Source of the DNA: Comamonas antarctica
GTDB taxonomy: Bacteria; Pseudomonadota; Gammaproteobacteria; Burkholderiales; Burkholderiaceae_C
Assembly: GCF_013363755.1 (NCBI RefSeq)
Contig: NZ_CP054840.1
Location: 3,465,501-3,529,500 of the forward strand
Direction of reading: 5' to 3'
DNA: 64,000 bases
Part shown: in pieces, positions 17,007 to 26,081 of the stretch
How positions within the stretch are numbered: the first letter of the stretch is position 1
Layout: every line of letters begins with the position of its first letter
Made by a program: the position numbers and the translations under genes
The notes under the pieces: generated by a model
Database searches by the model: none
Told to the model about the DNA's origin: nothing
Seen by the model: only the letters and a program-made list of their open reading frames with translations

Positions 17007-17995
17007 TGCTTTTCCAGTTTTGCGGCCTGCACGATGCCCGCCCAGTGTTTGAATTCAGTGCGCGTGTAGTCACGGAACGCCGCCGAGCCCATCTGGCGCG
17101 GCTCGCCGCCCAGCGCCGCGACGCGGGCCTTGAACTCGGGGCTGGCCGCGACCTTGAGCAAGGCGGTCTCGACCTTCTGCACCACGGCGCGCGGCGTGCC
17201 CTTGGGCGCGAGCACGCCGTTCCAGGTGGCGGTCACGAACGCAGGAAAGCCGCTTTCCTTCATGGTCGGCACATTGGGCAGCAGCGGCAGGCGCTCGGCC
17301 GAGGTCACGGCCAGCGCCTTGAGCTTGCCGCCCTGGATGAAGGGCAGTGCCGGCGTGACGTTCTCGAAGATCAGGTCGATCTGGCCACCGATCAGGTCGG
17401 TGAGGGCCGGCGCGCTGCCCTTGTAGGGCACATGCACCAGATCCAGGCCGGCCGCGCTCTTGAACAGCTCGCCCGACAGATGCACGGTCGACCCCGTGCC
17501 CGGCGAGCCATAGCTCAGGCCGGTGCGGCGCTCCTTGGCATGCGCCACCAGCTCGGCCACCGACTTCACCGGCGTCTTGGTTTCGTTGACCACCAGCACG
17601 TTGGGGATCGAGGTGATCAGCGCCACGTACTCGAAATCATCGAGCGTCTTCTCGCTCTGGTTCTTGTAGAGGCTGGGGTTGATGGCCTGCGTGCCCGCGG
17701 TGCCGAACAGCAGCGTGTAGCCGTCATTGGCCGAGGTGGCCACGCGGCTCGCGCCGATCGAGCCGTTCGCCCCTGGAATGTTCTCGACGATCACCGGCTG
17801 GCCCAGGGCTTCGGTGAGGCCTTGCGCGGCCAGCCGTGCCACGACATCGGTGTTGCCGCCCGGCGCGAACGGCACCACCAGCTTGATCGGGCGGCTGGGG
17901 AAGGTGTCGGCCAGCGCCGGCAAGGCCATGGCGGCGCCAAGCAGCGCCAGCGAACCGAGGAATTGTTTGCGAGAAAGGATCTGGGGCACGGTCAT
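17003..17995 (-). CDS. Bug-family periplasmic solute-binding receptor
   Basis: A 330-residue extracytoplasmic receptor of the Bug (TctC-like) family, which is strongly expanded in Burkholderiales. The signal sequence begins with a basic stretch (SRKQFLGSLALLGAAMALPALA) and the mature protein starts FPSRPIKLVVPFAPGGNTDVVAR, the family hallmark. GYTLLFGTAG and VPYKGSAPALTDLIGGQID are further conserved segments. Bug proteins usually bind carboxylates. As the first gene of a unit with a D-2-hydroxyglutarate dehydrogenase and hglS, it may bind 2-oxoadipate, glutarate or a related diacid; that is inference. No TctA/TctB membrane partner is nearby, which is common for Bug proteins. Confidence 0.93.
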   Translation of the reverse strand: MTVPQILSRKQFLGSLALLGAAMALPALADTFPSRPIKLVVPFAPGGNTDVVARLAAQGLTEALGQPVIVENIPGANGSIGASRVATSANDGYTLLFGTAGTQAINPSLYKNQSEKTLDDFEYVALITSIPNVLVVNETKTPVKSVAELVAHAKERRTGLSYGSPGTGSTVHLSGELFKSAAGLDLVHVPYKGSAPALTDLIGGQIDLIFENVTPALPFIQGGKLKALAVTSAERLPLLPNVPTMKESGFPAFVTATWNGVLAPKGTPRAVVQKVETALLKVAASPEFKARVAALGGEPRQMGSAAFRDYTRTEFKHWAGIVQAAKLEKQ

Positions 17996-18066
17996 GTCTC
18001 TTTAGTTGTAGTCAAGCCGGGCATCATGGGCAGCGGGTTTCTTGACGTCAATCAATGGTTTGGAAC

Positions 18067-18093
18067 CCAGGCATTCGCAAATGGAATGCCTGG
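18067..18093. promoter_or_regulatory. LysR-type operator, perfect 10-base inverted repeat
   Basis: CCAGGCATTC and GAATGCCTGG form a perfect inverted repeat around seven bases, midway between the bug and lysR genes. The inner ATTC-N7-GAAT contains the T-N11-A pattern of LysR boxes. It is the probable recognition site for the divergent regulator. Confidence 0.8.
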
Positions 18094-18123
18094 ACCCACG
18101 GCGGCGTGCGGTGCCCCTCGATA

Positions 18124-18140
18124 GAATGCCAAACGCATTC
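18124..18140. promoter_or_regulatory. Second LysR-type operator, GAATGC-N5-GCATTC
   Basis: This repeat re-uses the same six-base unit as the first operator but in the opposite arrangement and with a five-base spacer. It ends nine bases before the lysR start codon, well placed for autoregulation or for co-operative binding. Confidence 0.7.
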
Positions 18141-18149
18141 CCCACGATC

Positions 18150-19064
18150 ATGAATTCACGGAAATATCTCCCGTCCATGGGGCTGCTCGTGGCCTTCGAG
18201 GCCTGCGCGCGGCTGCACAAGTTCACCACCGCCGCGCAGGAGCTGAGCCTGACGCAGAGCGCCATCAGCCGGCAGATCCGCGCGCTCGAGGAAATCGTCG
18301 GCGTGGCGCTGTTCGTGCGCGAGCGCCAGGCGGTGCGGCTCACGCCCGCGGGCGAGATCTACGCCGAGGAAATCCGCCATGCGCTGCGCGATATCTCGAA
18401 CTCGACGCTGCGCATCAAGGCCAGCCCGGGCACGGGCACGCTGAAGCTGGCCATCCTGCCGACCATGGGCACGCGCTGGCTCGCGCCGCTGCTGCCCGAC
18501 TTCGTGCGCCGCCACCCTGGCGTGACGCTGAACCTCGTCACGCGGCTCGAACCCTTCGACATGGATGCCGAGGACGTGCATGCGGCCATCCATTACGGCG
18601 CCCCCGAATGGCCGCGCGCGGAGCTGGATTTCCTGTTCGCGGAAACCACCTTTCCCGCCTGTTCCCAGGGCCTCAAGGCGCAATACGGTTTTTCAACGCC
18701 GCAGGACCTGCTGCAGGCGCCGCTGCTGCATCTGGCCTCGCGGCCGCAGGCCTGGGCGCAGTGGTTTGCCGCGCAGGGCGTCGCGGGCCCGCTCGCGGGT
18801 GGCACCAGCATCGACCAGTTCGCCACCGTGACCCAGGCGGCCTCGGCCGGGCTGGGCGTGGCGCTGCTGCCGGAATTCCTGTTCCGCGCCGAGCTCGAAC
18901 GCGGCGAGCTGGTATCGGCGCTCGATGTGCGCAGCCGCAGCCAGGGCAGCTATTACCTGGCCTGCGCCGCATCCAAGACCTGGTATCCGCCGCTGACGGC
19001 GTTTCGCCAGTGGCTCCAGGGTCAGGCGGCGGCCAGTGCCGCGATTGCTTCGAGCGTGACCTGA
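18150..19064 (+). CDS. LysR-family transcriptional regulator (GcvA-like)
   Basis: A 304-residue LysR regulator. The N-terminal winged helix-turn-helix runs over about residues 10-65 (FTTAAQELSLTQSAISRQIRALEE), followed by a linker helix and a periplasmic-binding-like effector domain (KLAILPTMGTRWLAPLLPDF...). The Leu-Pro-x-Met-x-x-Leu start and SLTQSAISRQI are typical of the GcvA-like subgroup. The start at 18150 gives the usual length; an ATG at 18126 would add eight residues and overlap an operator. It is divergent from the bug/dehydrogenase/hglS unit, its likely target. The effector may be a diacid of lysine breakdown, which is inferred. Confidence 0.93.
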   Translation: MNSRKYLPSMGLLVAFEACARLHKFTTAAQELSLTQSAISRQIRALEEIVGVALFVRERQAVRLTPAGEIYAEEIRHALRDISNSTLRIKASPGTGTLKLAILPTMGTRWLAPLLPDFVRRHPGVTLNLVTRLEPFDMDAEDVHAAIHYGAPEWPRAELDFLFAETTFPACSQGLKAQYGFSTPQDLLQAPLLHLASRPQAWAQWFAAQGVAGPLAGGTSIDQFATVTQAASAGLGVALLPEFLFRAELERGELVSALDVRSRSQGSYYLACAASKTWYPPLTAFRQWLQGQAAASAAIASSVT

Positions 19065-19076
19065 ACCTGCAATGAA

Positions 19077-19098
19077 AAAACCGCCCGAAGGCGGTTTT
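19077..19098. terminator. Bidirectional terminator between lysR and the PepSY gene
   Basis: AAAACCGCC (19077-19085) pairs with GGCGGTTTT (19090-19098) around CGAA. A-runs and T-runs flank the stem, so it can end both converging transcripts. Confidence 0.88.
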
Positions 19099-19101
19099 CT
19101 G

Positions 19102-20361
19102 TCAGGCGGCCGCGCTGGCGGCCAGCGTGCTGGCCACGGCTTTGCGCGCGCGCCGCTTGCGCTCCCAGATCACGATGCCGGTGATCGACAGCATCACCAC
19201 GAACACGCCCATGATGGACATCATGATGCGCCCGGTCAGGCCCAGGATGCGGCCCGAATGCAGCGGCAGCTGCAGCTGCACGAACACATCGGCGGCCGTG
19301 CCATGCCAGGGCCGGTGCATGCCCAGCACCGCGCCGTTGTCGGCGCTCACGTAGATGTTCGACATGCCCATGCCGGCCGGCCCCATCTCGTCGGTCGGAT
19401 CGAAGAACGAGATGTTGTAGAACGGGAAATCGCCGCCATACCAGATGCCGGCCGGCGGGAACTCGAAGCCCAGGCGCTGGCCTTCGGCGCGCGCGATATC
19501 GATGGCGGCGGCAAACGAGATCTTCGGTTCGATGAAGCTGCCGAACGGCGCCGGCTTGATGGTCTCGTAGGGGCCAGGCGTGGTGGTCGAGATCTGGCTC
19601 ATCACCGGATAGAACACCTCGCGGTAGAGGTTCAGCGAGAACGAGGTGAACGACACCACGATGATGATCAGCCAGACCCAGAGGCCGCCCGCGCGGTGCA
19701 GGTCGAAGTTGAGCTTGTAGCCGCCCGAGCGCCAGCGCACGACCCACGACGGCTGCCACCTCTTGAGCCAGCTGCGCCGGGGCGCCGCGGCCTTGGCCTC
19801 GCGGCGCGCGGCCAGGCGCCGCGGCAGCGTGAGGTAGAGCGCGACGAAGCTGTCGATCAGCCACATCAGCGCAATGCCGCCCATCAGCCAGAAGCCCCAG
19901 CGGTCGCTGCCCCAGAATGCCGGCATGTGCAGGCTTTCATGCAGATGGCGCAGCCACGACATCAGGTTGCGCTTGCTGAGCGCAATGCTCTTGGAGTCGC
20001 GCTGGCCGGTCACCTTCGCCGTCACCGGGTCGACGAACACGTTGTTGTAGCCCAGCACATAGGGCTTGCCCGTGGCCGGATCCTTCTTCGGCCGGACCAG
20101 GAAGGAAGCCGCATGCCCCTCTTCCAGGCCCAGCGTCATGTACGACACGTCGACGCGCGGGTCGCCGGCCTCGACGGCCGCGGCCAGCGCCAGCGGGCTT
20201 TGCAGCGCGCCGCGCCCCGGCGTGTGCATGATGTCGGCATTGAGCCATTCGTCGATCTCATGGTCCCACGAGATCACCGCGCCGGTCGCGCCGGCGACGA
20301 TCAGGAACAATGCCGCGGTCAGGCCCAGCCAGCGGTGGACGACGGTCCAGAACTCACGCAT
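19102..20361 (-). CDS. PepSY-associated transmembrane protein, siderophore-reductase-like
   Basis: A 419-residue inner-membrane protein of the PepSY_TM family. Membrane helices are seen near the N-terminus (LTAALFLIVAGATGAVISW), around residues 155-180 (GFWLMGGIALMWLIDSFVALYL), around 230-255 (LWVWLIIIVVSFTSFSLN) and near the C-terminus (IMMSIMGVFVVMLSITGIVIW). Several conserved His (FWTVVHRW, LRHLHESLH, DLHRAGG) could bind haem. Members next to TonB siderophore receptors are thought to reduce iron or process ferrisiderophores in the periplasm. The gene follows the receptor by only eight bases. The start at 20361 is chosen because the longer open frame runs antiparallel into the receptor gene without homology. 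Confidence 0.88.
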   Translation of the reverse strand: MREFWTVVHRWLGLTAALFLIVAGATGAVISWDHEIDEWLNADIMHTPGRGALQSPLALAAAVEAGDPRVDVSYMTLGLEEGHAASFLVRPKKDPATGKPYVLGYNNVFVDPVTAKVTGQRDSKSIALSKRNLMSWLRHLHESLHMPAFWGSDRWGFWLMGGIALMWLIDSFVALYLTLPRRLAARREAKAAAPRRSWLKRWQPSWVVRWRSGGYKLNFDLHRAGGLWVWLIIIVVSFTSFSLNLYREVFYPVMSQISTTTPGPYETIKPAPFGSFIEPKISFAAAIDIARAEGQRLGFEFPPAGIWYGGDFPFYNISFFDPTDEMGPAGMGMSNIYVSADNGAVLGMHRPWHGTAADVFVQLQLPLHSGRILGLTGRIMMSIMGVFVVMLSITGIVIWERKRRARKAVASTLAASAAA

Positions 20362-20369
20362 GCGCTGCC

Positions 20370-22544
20370 TCAGAAGTCGACGCTGGCGCTGATGGCGAAC
20401 GTGCGCGGTGCCGACTGCACCAGGTAGTTCGAGCCCGGATAGCCGCCGACCGACGCCCAGTACTGCTTGTCGAACACATTGTCGACACGCGCGCGCAGCG
20501 TCAGCAGGCGGTCGTTGCCGATGTCCATCAGGTAGCGCACGCCCAGGTCGGTACGCGTCCAAGCCTTGACGTTGAGCGTATTGGCGGCATTGGCATATTG
20601 GCTGCCGGTGTAGATCACGCGCGCGTTCAATGCCAGGCCCTGCACGCCGGGCACGTCCCAGTCGCCGCCCAGCGTCAGCTGGCGGCGCGGCACGCCGATC
20701 ACATCGTTGCCCTGGGCCACGCCACCTTGCGTTTCCTGGTACTTGGCATCCGTGAAGCTCATGCCGCCCAGCAGGCGCAGGCCCTTGACGGCCTCGCCAT
20801 AGAGGCTCAGCTCCAGGCCGCGGTAGCGCTGGGTGCCGAACTGGCCATAGACGTTGTTCTGCACATAGCTGACCGGCTTGTCGACCGTGTAGAGCGCGGC
20901 AGTCGCACCCAGGCCGCCCTGCTGCCACTTCACGCCGACTTCCTTCTGCTTGGCCTTGTAGGGCGAGAACACTTCGCCGGCATTGGTCACGGGCAGGCCG
21001 CCGGCCGTGGCAGGGGCGACATCACCCTTGATCAGGCCTTCGACATAGTTCGCATAGAGCGACACTTCGGGCGTGGCCTTGAACACCAGGCCGGCTACCG
21101 GCGTGGTGGCCGACTTCTTGTAGCTGCCGGTTTCCAGATCGGTGGCATTGCTGTAGCTCGTCTGCTCGATGGTCTGGTGGCGCAGGCCCAGCGTCAGCAG
21201 CACGCGGTCGTCATAGAACGACAGCGTATCGGCCAGCGCATAGCTTTGCAGGTTGTCCACCGCTGAACGCAGCGGATTGTTCATGTTCGGGCTGACCGTC
21301 GTGTTGGGCAGCGGTGGCGATCCCACGGGGTTGTAGATATTGATCGGCACCTGGGTGAAGTTGTACGACCAGGCATTGCGCTCCTCATGGCGGAACCACG
21401 AGGCCGAAGCCACGACCTGATGCTTGACAGCACCCGTGACGAAACGTCCACGCAGGCCGATTTCACCGGTTGCCGTGTCGTCCTCACGCTTGGTGTCGAA
21501 ACGCGTCGTGGTAGCGGCGCCCGAAGGATCGCGCACCGTCGGAGTGGTCAGCGAGTTGTCTTCCTTGCCACGCTTGAGGCCGCCTGCGGCCCAGGCCGTG
21601 ATCTGGTCGTTCAGATCCCATTCGGCACGCGCGGTGGCAAACACGTCTTCCGCATTGGAATAGGTCCAGGGCTGGGCGTAATTGGTCTTGTTGTCGGGTA
21701 CGGCAGGGATGAAGGTCGTTGGCGTGACGCTGGGGCGCGCGGCCTTGAGCTTGTCCTTCTGGTAGCCGAGGTCGGCCGACACGCGTACATCGCGGCTGCG
21801 CCAGTCCAGGCCGAGGCCCAACGCCGTCAGGCTGCGGTCTTCGCCGTCAATGGCGGTGCCGCCATCGCGGCGCACGGCGTTGAGGCGCACGCCAGTGTTG
21901 TTGTCCGGGCCGAAACGGCGCGACAGGTCTACCGCGGCAGACCCCTGACCGCCCGACTGCACGCCCAGATCGACCCGGCTCAAAGGCTCGTTGCCCGCGC
22001 GCTTTGGCATCAGATTGATCGAACCGCCGAGGTTGCTGCCGCCCGGGGCCGCGCCGTTGAGAAACGCGCTCGCGCCATGCAGCACCTCGACGCGCTCGAA
22101 GAATTCCGACGCCACATACTGGCGCGGCAGCAGGCCGTAAAGGCCGTTGTAGGCCAGGTCGTCCGAATACATGGGCTGGCCGCGCAGCACATAGAGTTCC
22201 TGGAAGTTGCCGAAACCGCGCGCGCCGCGCACCGACGGATCATTGAGCAGCACTTCGCCCACGCTCTTGGCCTGCTGGTCGCGGATCAGCGTGCTGGTAT
22301 AGCTGGTCTGGTTGAACGGCGTGTCCATGATGTCCTGCTGGCCCAGCAGGCCCACGCGTCCGCCGCGCGCGACCTGTCCACCCGCAAACGGTTTGGCCAG
22401 GCCTTCGGAAGATGCATCGGCGCTGGCTTCGACGGTCACGGTCTCCATCGTGGGCGCGGCAGTCTGGGCATTGGCAGCAGCGGCGACCGCCCACAGGGCA
22501 ATGGCGCCAACGGTCGGGCGCAGGACAAACGAGGGTTTTTTCAT
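20370..22544 (-). CDS. TonB-dependent siderophore receptor
   Basis: The 724-residue outer-membrane receptor has a signal peptide ending at ANAQ. A short TonB-box-like region (METVTVEA) precedes an N-terminal plug domain (GEVLLNDPSVRGARGFGNF, LRGQPMYSDDL, RVEVLHGASAFLNG, GGSINLMPKR). The 22-strand beta barrel ends in the usual aromatic residue (SASVDF). The plug pattern is that of ferric siderophore receptors. The PepSY gene follows immediately on the same strand, and a Fur-like sequence lies just upstream, so iron limitation probably induces both. The exact siderophore cannot be read from sequence. Confidence 0.94.
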   Translation of the reverse strand: MKKPSFVLRPTVGAIALWAVAAAANAQTAAPTMETVTVEASADASSEGLAKPFAGGQVARGGRVGLLGQQDIMDTPFNQTSYTSTLIRDQQAKSVGEVLLNDPSVRGARGFGNFQELYVLRGQPMYSDDLAYNGLYGLLPRQYVASEFFERVEVLHGASAFLNGAAPGGSNLGGSINLMPKRAGNEPLSRVDLGVQSGGQGSAAVDLSRRFGPDNNTGVRLNAVRRDGGTAIDGEDRSLTALGLGLDWRSRDVRVSADLGYQKDKLKAARPSVTPTTFIPAVPDNKTNYAQPWTYSNAEDVFATARAEWDLNDQITAWAAGGLKRGKEDNSLTTPTVRDPSGAATTTRFDTKREDDTATGEIGLRGRFVTGAVKHQVVASASWFRHEERNAWSYNFTQVPINIYNPVGSPPLPNTTVSPNMNNPLRSAVDNLQSYALADTLSFYDDRVLLTLGLRHQTIEQTSYSNATDLETGSYKKSATTPVAGLVFKATPEVSLYANYVEGLIKGDVAPATAGGLPVTNAGEVFSPYKAKQKEVGVKWQQGGLGATAALYTVDKPVSYVQNNVYGQFGTQRYRGLELSLYGEAVKGLRLLGGMSFTDAKYQETQGGVAQGNDVIGVPRRQLTLGGDWDVPGVQGLALNARVIYTGSQYANAANTLNVKAWTRTDLGVRYLMDIGNDRLLTLRARVDNVFDKQYWASVGGYPGSNYLVQSAPRTFAISASVDF

Positions 22545-22555
22545 GGAAATGGTAT

Positions 22556-22572
22556 TGGAAACGATTCGCGTT
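22556..22572 (-). promoter_or_regulatory. Candidate Fur box upstream of the siderophore receptor
   Basis: TGGAAACGATTCGCGTT resembles Fur-site sequences of the type TGATAACGATTCTCATT at 13 of 17 positions and begins 12 bases from the receptor start codon. AT-rich DNA follows (22573-22590). The match is imperfect and the call leans on the gene's function. Confidence 0.4.
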
Positions 22573-22892
22573 AAATTTTATAATTGGTTGATTTGCTTTC
22601 TGTAACAAGCAACCTTACTGTGCACGGTGTCTGCGGCTGGCTATTGACTTTTGCTTCAGCCGATGAAGTTATCTACCGGTTTTCAGTGAGAGGCCCGATG
22701 TGGCCCGACAAGACCCGGCGACCGCCGGTGCACTGCGCCTGCAGAGCCAGCGGCTTGTAGGCCGTTGGCGTTTTCACGGCCCGGCGCACGCAGAATCAGG
22801 ACAATATCGGTGCTGGCGAATATATTGAACCTGATTGGCCACCGCAGCGGCGATGTTGCCTGGAATGTGCTGCGGCCTCCTGCTTCCTGACC
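22573..22892. other. Non-coding gap between the siderophore receptor and the YbaN gene
   Basis: This 320-base stretch has no convincing gene. The first 100 bases are AT-rich and should hold the divergent promoters; TTGACT at 22644-22649 is a possible -35 for the rightward gene, without a well-spaced -10. The remaining GC-rich part holds a short inverted repeat (GGCCGT...ACGGCC, about 22760-22780) of unknown meaning. Confidence 0.5.
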
Positions 22893-23321
22893 ATGACCGA
22901 CCCGACTCCCACACCGGTGCGCCCCGGCTATCGCGTTCCCTCGTGGCCCGTGCGCTGCCTGCTGATGGCGTTTTCCGCGCTGTGCGTGCTGCTGGGCATG
23001 ATCGGCGCCGTGGTCCCGGGCATGCCGACCACGGTGTTCATCCTGATGGCGGCCTGGGCTGCGATGCGCAGTTCGCCGCGCATGCATGCCTGGCTCTATG
23101 CGCATGCGAGCTTCGGTCCTATGCTGCGCAACTGGGATGATGGCGGACGCGTGAGCCGGCGCGTCAAATGGATGGCGACGCTGAGCATGGCCGCCAGCAG
23201 CGCCTTGATCGTCTTTGTCAGCACCCGGCCCTGGCTGGCGGGGCTGGCGCTGGCGAGCATGGCTTGCGTGCTGGCTTGGCTCTGGCTGCGGCCCGAACCC
23301 GCGCCAGACCCGGAGGCATGA
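22893..23321 (+). CDS. YbaN-type DUF454 inner-membrane protein
   Basis: A 142-residue protein with the DUF454 (YbaN) layout: two N-terminal hydrophobic stretches (LLMAFSALCVLLGMIGAVVPGMPTT) and the conserved GxVxPGxPTTxFxLxAxW pattern. A polar section with SxRxHxWLxxHxxFGPxLRxW follows, then two C-terminal helices (STRPWLAGLALASMACVLAWLWL). The family's function is unknown; it is often found beside iron or haem uptake genes, and here a siderophore receptor is divergent from it. It appears to be a single-gene unit. Confidence 0.9.
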   Translation: MTDPTPTPVRPGYRVPSWPVRCLLMAFSALCVLLGMIGAVVPGMPTTVFILMAAWAAMRSSPRMHAWLYAHASFGPMLRNWDDGGRVSRRVKWMATLSMAASSALIVFVSTRPWLAGLALASMACVLAWLWLRPEPAPDPEA

Positions 23322-23446
23322 AAGCGCGGCGGGAACGCATCGGCGTGCCGGCCCGCGACCGGGCCTGTCCAGATGCCCGTGTTGATATCAGGGAATAGGT
23401 CCCGCCTGCCACCCCGCTCAGCCATCACGCACCCCATCTGCCTCCT

Positions 23447-25870
23447 ATGATGCTGCGGATGAGCTGGATCCAACGCTGCACCCTTGCCCTTGCCTTCCTG
23501 TGCTGCCTCGCACTGCCCGCCGTCCAGGCGGCGCCTGCCGCCGCGGCACCGGCGCCCGCTGCAACTGGCACACAGACCCCGGCCACGGCGCCTGCCGCCG
23601 AGGAGCCGCTGCCCGACGTCGAGTCGCTGCGCCGCCAGCTTGACGCGCTGCCCGCGACGGCCGAGGGAAATGACGCCGTGCGCGCGCTGCAGTCCAGCTA
23701 TGCCGCGCTGAACGCCGGCGCCAACCGCATCATCGATGCGCGCACCGGCGAGCTCAACGACCTGAATGCGCGGCTGGGCGAACTGGGCGCGGCCCCGGCG
23801 CCCGGCACCAGCGAAGACGCCGACATCAAGCGCCAGCGCCAGACGCTGATCCGCGACCGCAATGCGGTGGATGCGGAAATCCGCCTGGCCCGGCTGATCG
23901 TGGTCGATGCGAAGCAGCGCAGCGAGGCGCTGCGCACGCGCGAACGCGACCAGCTGCAGGCGCAGCTCACCGACCGCGCACCGTCGCCGCTGAGCGCGGC
24001 ATTCTGGCGCGAACTGGGTCAGTCCTGGCCGGACGATCGTGCGCGGCTCGCGCCCATGGCCGAAGAAATGCAGGATGCGGCCGCGCGCCTGGCCGTGCCC
24101 GGCCACCGCGGCCCGGTGCTGCTGGCGCTGGTGCTGGCGCTGCTGGCGGTCACCGTCGGCGACCTGCTGGCCGAACGCGGCCTGGCGCGCCTGGCGCAGC
24201 GCGTGCTGCCCGGCGGGCGGCTGCGGCGCTCCTTGCTGGTCATTGCCATCGTCGCCGTCAACATGGCCGTGGTGGCGCTGGCGCTGCAGGGCTTTTTGCA
24301 GACGCTGCGCGCGCACGCCGACTTCGGCCCGCAGTCGAGCAAGCTCGTGGCGCTGGTCGACGAATCGGTGCTGTACATCGTCTTCGTGACCAGCCTGGGC
24401 CGCGCGCTGCTGGCCAATGCCCGGCCCTCATGGCGGCTGGCGCCGCTGTCCGATGCGCTGGCGCTGCGGCTGCGGCCCTATCCCTGGCTGGTGGCGCTGG
24501 TCGGCGTGCTGGTCTGGGTGCCCATGCAGGTCGCCGCCATCTCCGAGCTCAGCCTGCCCGCGCTGCGCGTGTGCCAGGGCATCACCGCGCTGGCGCTGGT
24601 GCTGCTGATGGCCGCGATGCTCACGCGCCTGAACCAGCCGCAGCCCGGCGACCCGGCAGAGCCGCCTGCGCCGCGTCCGCTGTGGGAGGGCCTGGTGCTG
24701 ACGGTGGTCACGCTGTCGCTGGTGGGCGTGGTGCTGCTGGTGGTCATCGGCTATATCAGCGTGGCCAGCGTGGTGGCCATGCAGCTGGCCTGGACCGGCC
24801 TCGTCGGCCTGAGCTTCTACGTGCTGTTCAAGTTTGCCGACGACCTGTTCATGGCGCTGGTTTCCTCGCGCGGCGACTTCGGCCAGCGCCTGCAAAAGAG
24901 CTTCGGCTTCGCGCCGTCCACGCTGGACCAGGCGGCCGTGGTGCTGTCGGCGCTGGCGCGCGTGCTGCTGTTCCTCTACATGCTGATCGCGCTGGGCGCG
25001 CAGCTGGGCACGCGGCCCGAGGAGGTGCTGCAGCAGACCGACCGCATCAGCGCCGGCCTCACCATCGGCGAATTCCAGATCAAGCCCGCGGCGATCTTCA
25101 GCGCGCTGGCGGTGCTGGTGGGCGGTTTCGTCGCCCTGCGCGTGTTCCGCAACTGGCTGCGCGAACGCTACCTGCCCACCACCACCATGGAGCCGGGCAT
25201 GCAGAGCTCGCTGGCCACGCTGCTCAACTACGTGGGCATCGTGCTGGTGGTCGCGGCCGGGCTGTCGGCCATGGGCATAGGCATCAACCGCATCGCCTGG
25301 ATCGCCAGCGCCCTGTCGGTGGGTATCGGCTTCGGCCTGCAGGCCATCGTGCAGAACTTCATTTCCGGGCTGATCCTGCTGGCCGAGCGGCCCGTCAAGG
25401 TCGGCGACTGGGTGGTGCTGGGCACGACCGAAGGCGACATCAAGCGCATCAACGTGCGCGCCACCGAGATCCAGCTTGGCGACCGCTCCACCGTCATCGT
25501 GCCGAACTCCGAGTTCATCACCAAGACGGTGCGCAACATGACGCTGACCGCCGCCGAGGGCCGCGTGCTGATCCGCCTGCCGCTGCCGCTGTCGACCGAT
25601 GCCAAGCAGGTGCGCGAACTCATGCTGGCCGCGTGCCGTGCGCATCCCGGCGTGCTGGAAACGCCGGAGCCGTCGCTGAGCCTCGAGGGCATAGAGAACG
25701 GCAGCCTGATCTTCCAGGCCATTGCCTATGTCTCCAGCCCGCGCCTGGCCAGCGGCGTGCGCAGCGACCTGCTGTTCACGATATTGGATGACTTCAAGAC
25801 CGCCGGCCTGCCGCTGGCCGTTCCGACCATGATGATGGCCAGCCCGCCGCCGGCACCGGGGGCGGCTTGA
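23447..25870 (+). CDS. Large mechanosensitive (MscS) channel with DUF3772 domain
   Basis: The 807-residue inner-membrane protein has a signal peptide (cleavage near VQA-AP) and an Ala/Pro-rich periplasmic stretch. A coiled, charged region ([15 protein letters not shown]... to about residue 215) matches DUF3772. About ten membrane helices follow. The last 200 residues form an MscS domain: a pore-lining helix ([28 protein letters not shown]), then [21 protein letters not shown] of the beta domain and a C-terminal mixed domain. Such MscK/MscM-like channels release solutes on osmotic downshock. In-frame ATGs at 23450 and 23459 are alternative starts. It precedes groES, which has its own heat-shock promoter. 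Confidence 0.92.
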   Translation: MMLRMSWIQRCTLALAFLCCLALPAVQAAPAAAAPAPAATGTQTPATAPAAEEPLPDVESLRRQLDALPATAEGNDAVRALQSSYAALNAGANRIIDARTGELNDLNARLGELGAAPAPGTSEDADIKRQRQTLIRDRNAVDAEIRLARLIVVDAKQRSEALRTRERDQLQAQLTDRAPSPLSAAFWRELGQSWPDDRARLAPMAEEMQDAAARLAVPGHRGPVLLALVLALLAVTVGDLLAERGLARLAQRVLPGGRLRRSLLVIAIVAVNMAVVALALQGFLQTLRAHADFGPQSSKLVALVDESVLYIVFVTSLGRALLANARPSWRLAPLSDALALRLRPYPWLVALVGVLVWVPMQVAAISELSLPALRVCQGITALALVLLMAAMLTRLNQPQPGDPAEPPAPRPLWEGLVLTVVTLSLVGVVLLVVIGYISVASVVAMQLAWTGLVGLSFYVLFKFADDLFMALVSSRGDFGQRLQKSFGFAPSTLDQAAVVLSALARVLLFLYMLIALGAQLGTRPEEVLQQTDRISAGLTIGEFQIKPAAIFSALAVLVGGFVALRVFRNWLRERYLPTTTMEPGMQSSLATLLNYVGIVLVVAAGLSAMGIGINRIAWIASALSVGIGFGLQAIVQNFISGLILLAERPVKVGDWVVLGTTEGDIKRINVRATEIQLGDRSTVIVPNSEFITKTVRNMTLTAAEGRVLIRLPLPLSTDAKQVRELMLAACRAHPGVLETPEPSLSLEGIENGSLIFQAIAYVSSPRLASGVRSDLLFTILDDFKTAGLPLAVPTMMMASPPPAPGAA

Positions 25871-25946
25871 GCCTGGTCTTGCAGGAAGGGCGCGGATGGT
25901 CAATAGGCCGCTGTCCCATCCAGTCCCAGGCTCTTTGCGCAAAACA

Positions 25947-25972
25947 CTTGAAACTGCGAAAAACCCCCTTAT
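25947..25972 (+). promoter_or_regulatory. Sigma-32 heat-shock promoter of groESL
   Basis: CTTGAAA (25947-25953) is a perfect sigma-32 -35 box. After 11 bases comes CCCCTTAT (25965-25972), close to the CCCCATnT -10 consensus. It lies just before the CIRCE operator. Confidence 0.85.
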
Positions 25973-25974
25973 GA

Positions 25975-26001
25975 TTAGCACTCAGCGGGACCGAGTGCTA
26001 A
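25975..26001. promoter_or_regulatory. CIRCE operator (HrcA site) of groESL
   Basis: TTAGCACTC-N9-GAGTGCTAA is an exact match to the CIRCE consensus. HrcA binding here represses groESL until heat or misfolded protein titrates the GroE machine. The operator starts three bases after the sigma-32 -10 box, so both controls act on one promoter. Confidence 0.97.
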
Positions 26002-26081
26002 CAGCAACGGTTCCCCATGATTTCCTGCCGAGCTCCGGCTTGGCAGTGTTGTTTCAACCTGTTGATGTATTTGGAGATGTT

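Noticed and set aside
19102-20928. Longer form of the PepSY gene starting inside the receptor gene
   Set aside because: The extra residues have no homology and would overlap the receptor coding sequence in another frame on the same strand; the ATG at 20361 gives a normal family protein.
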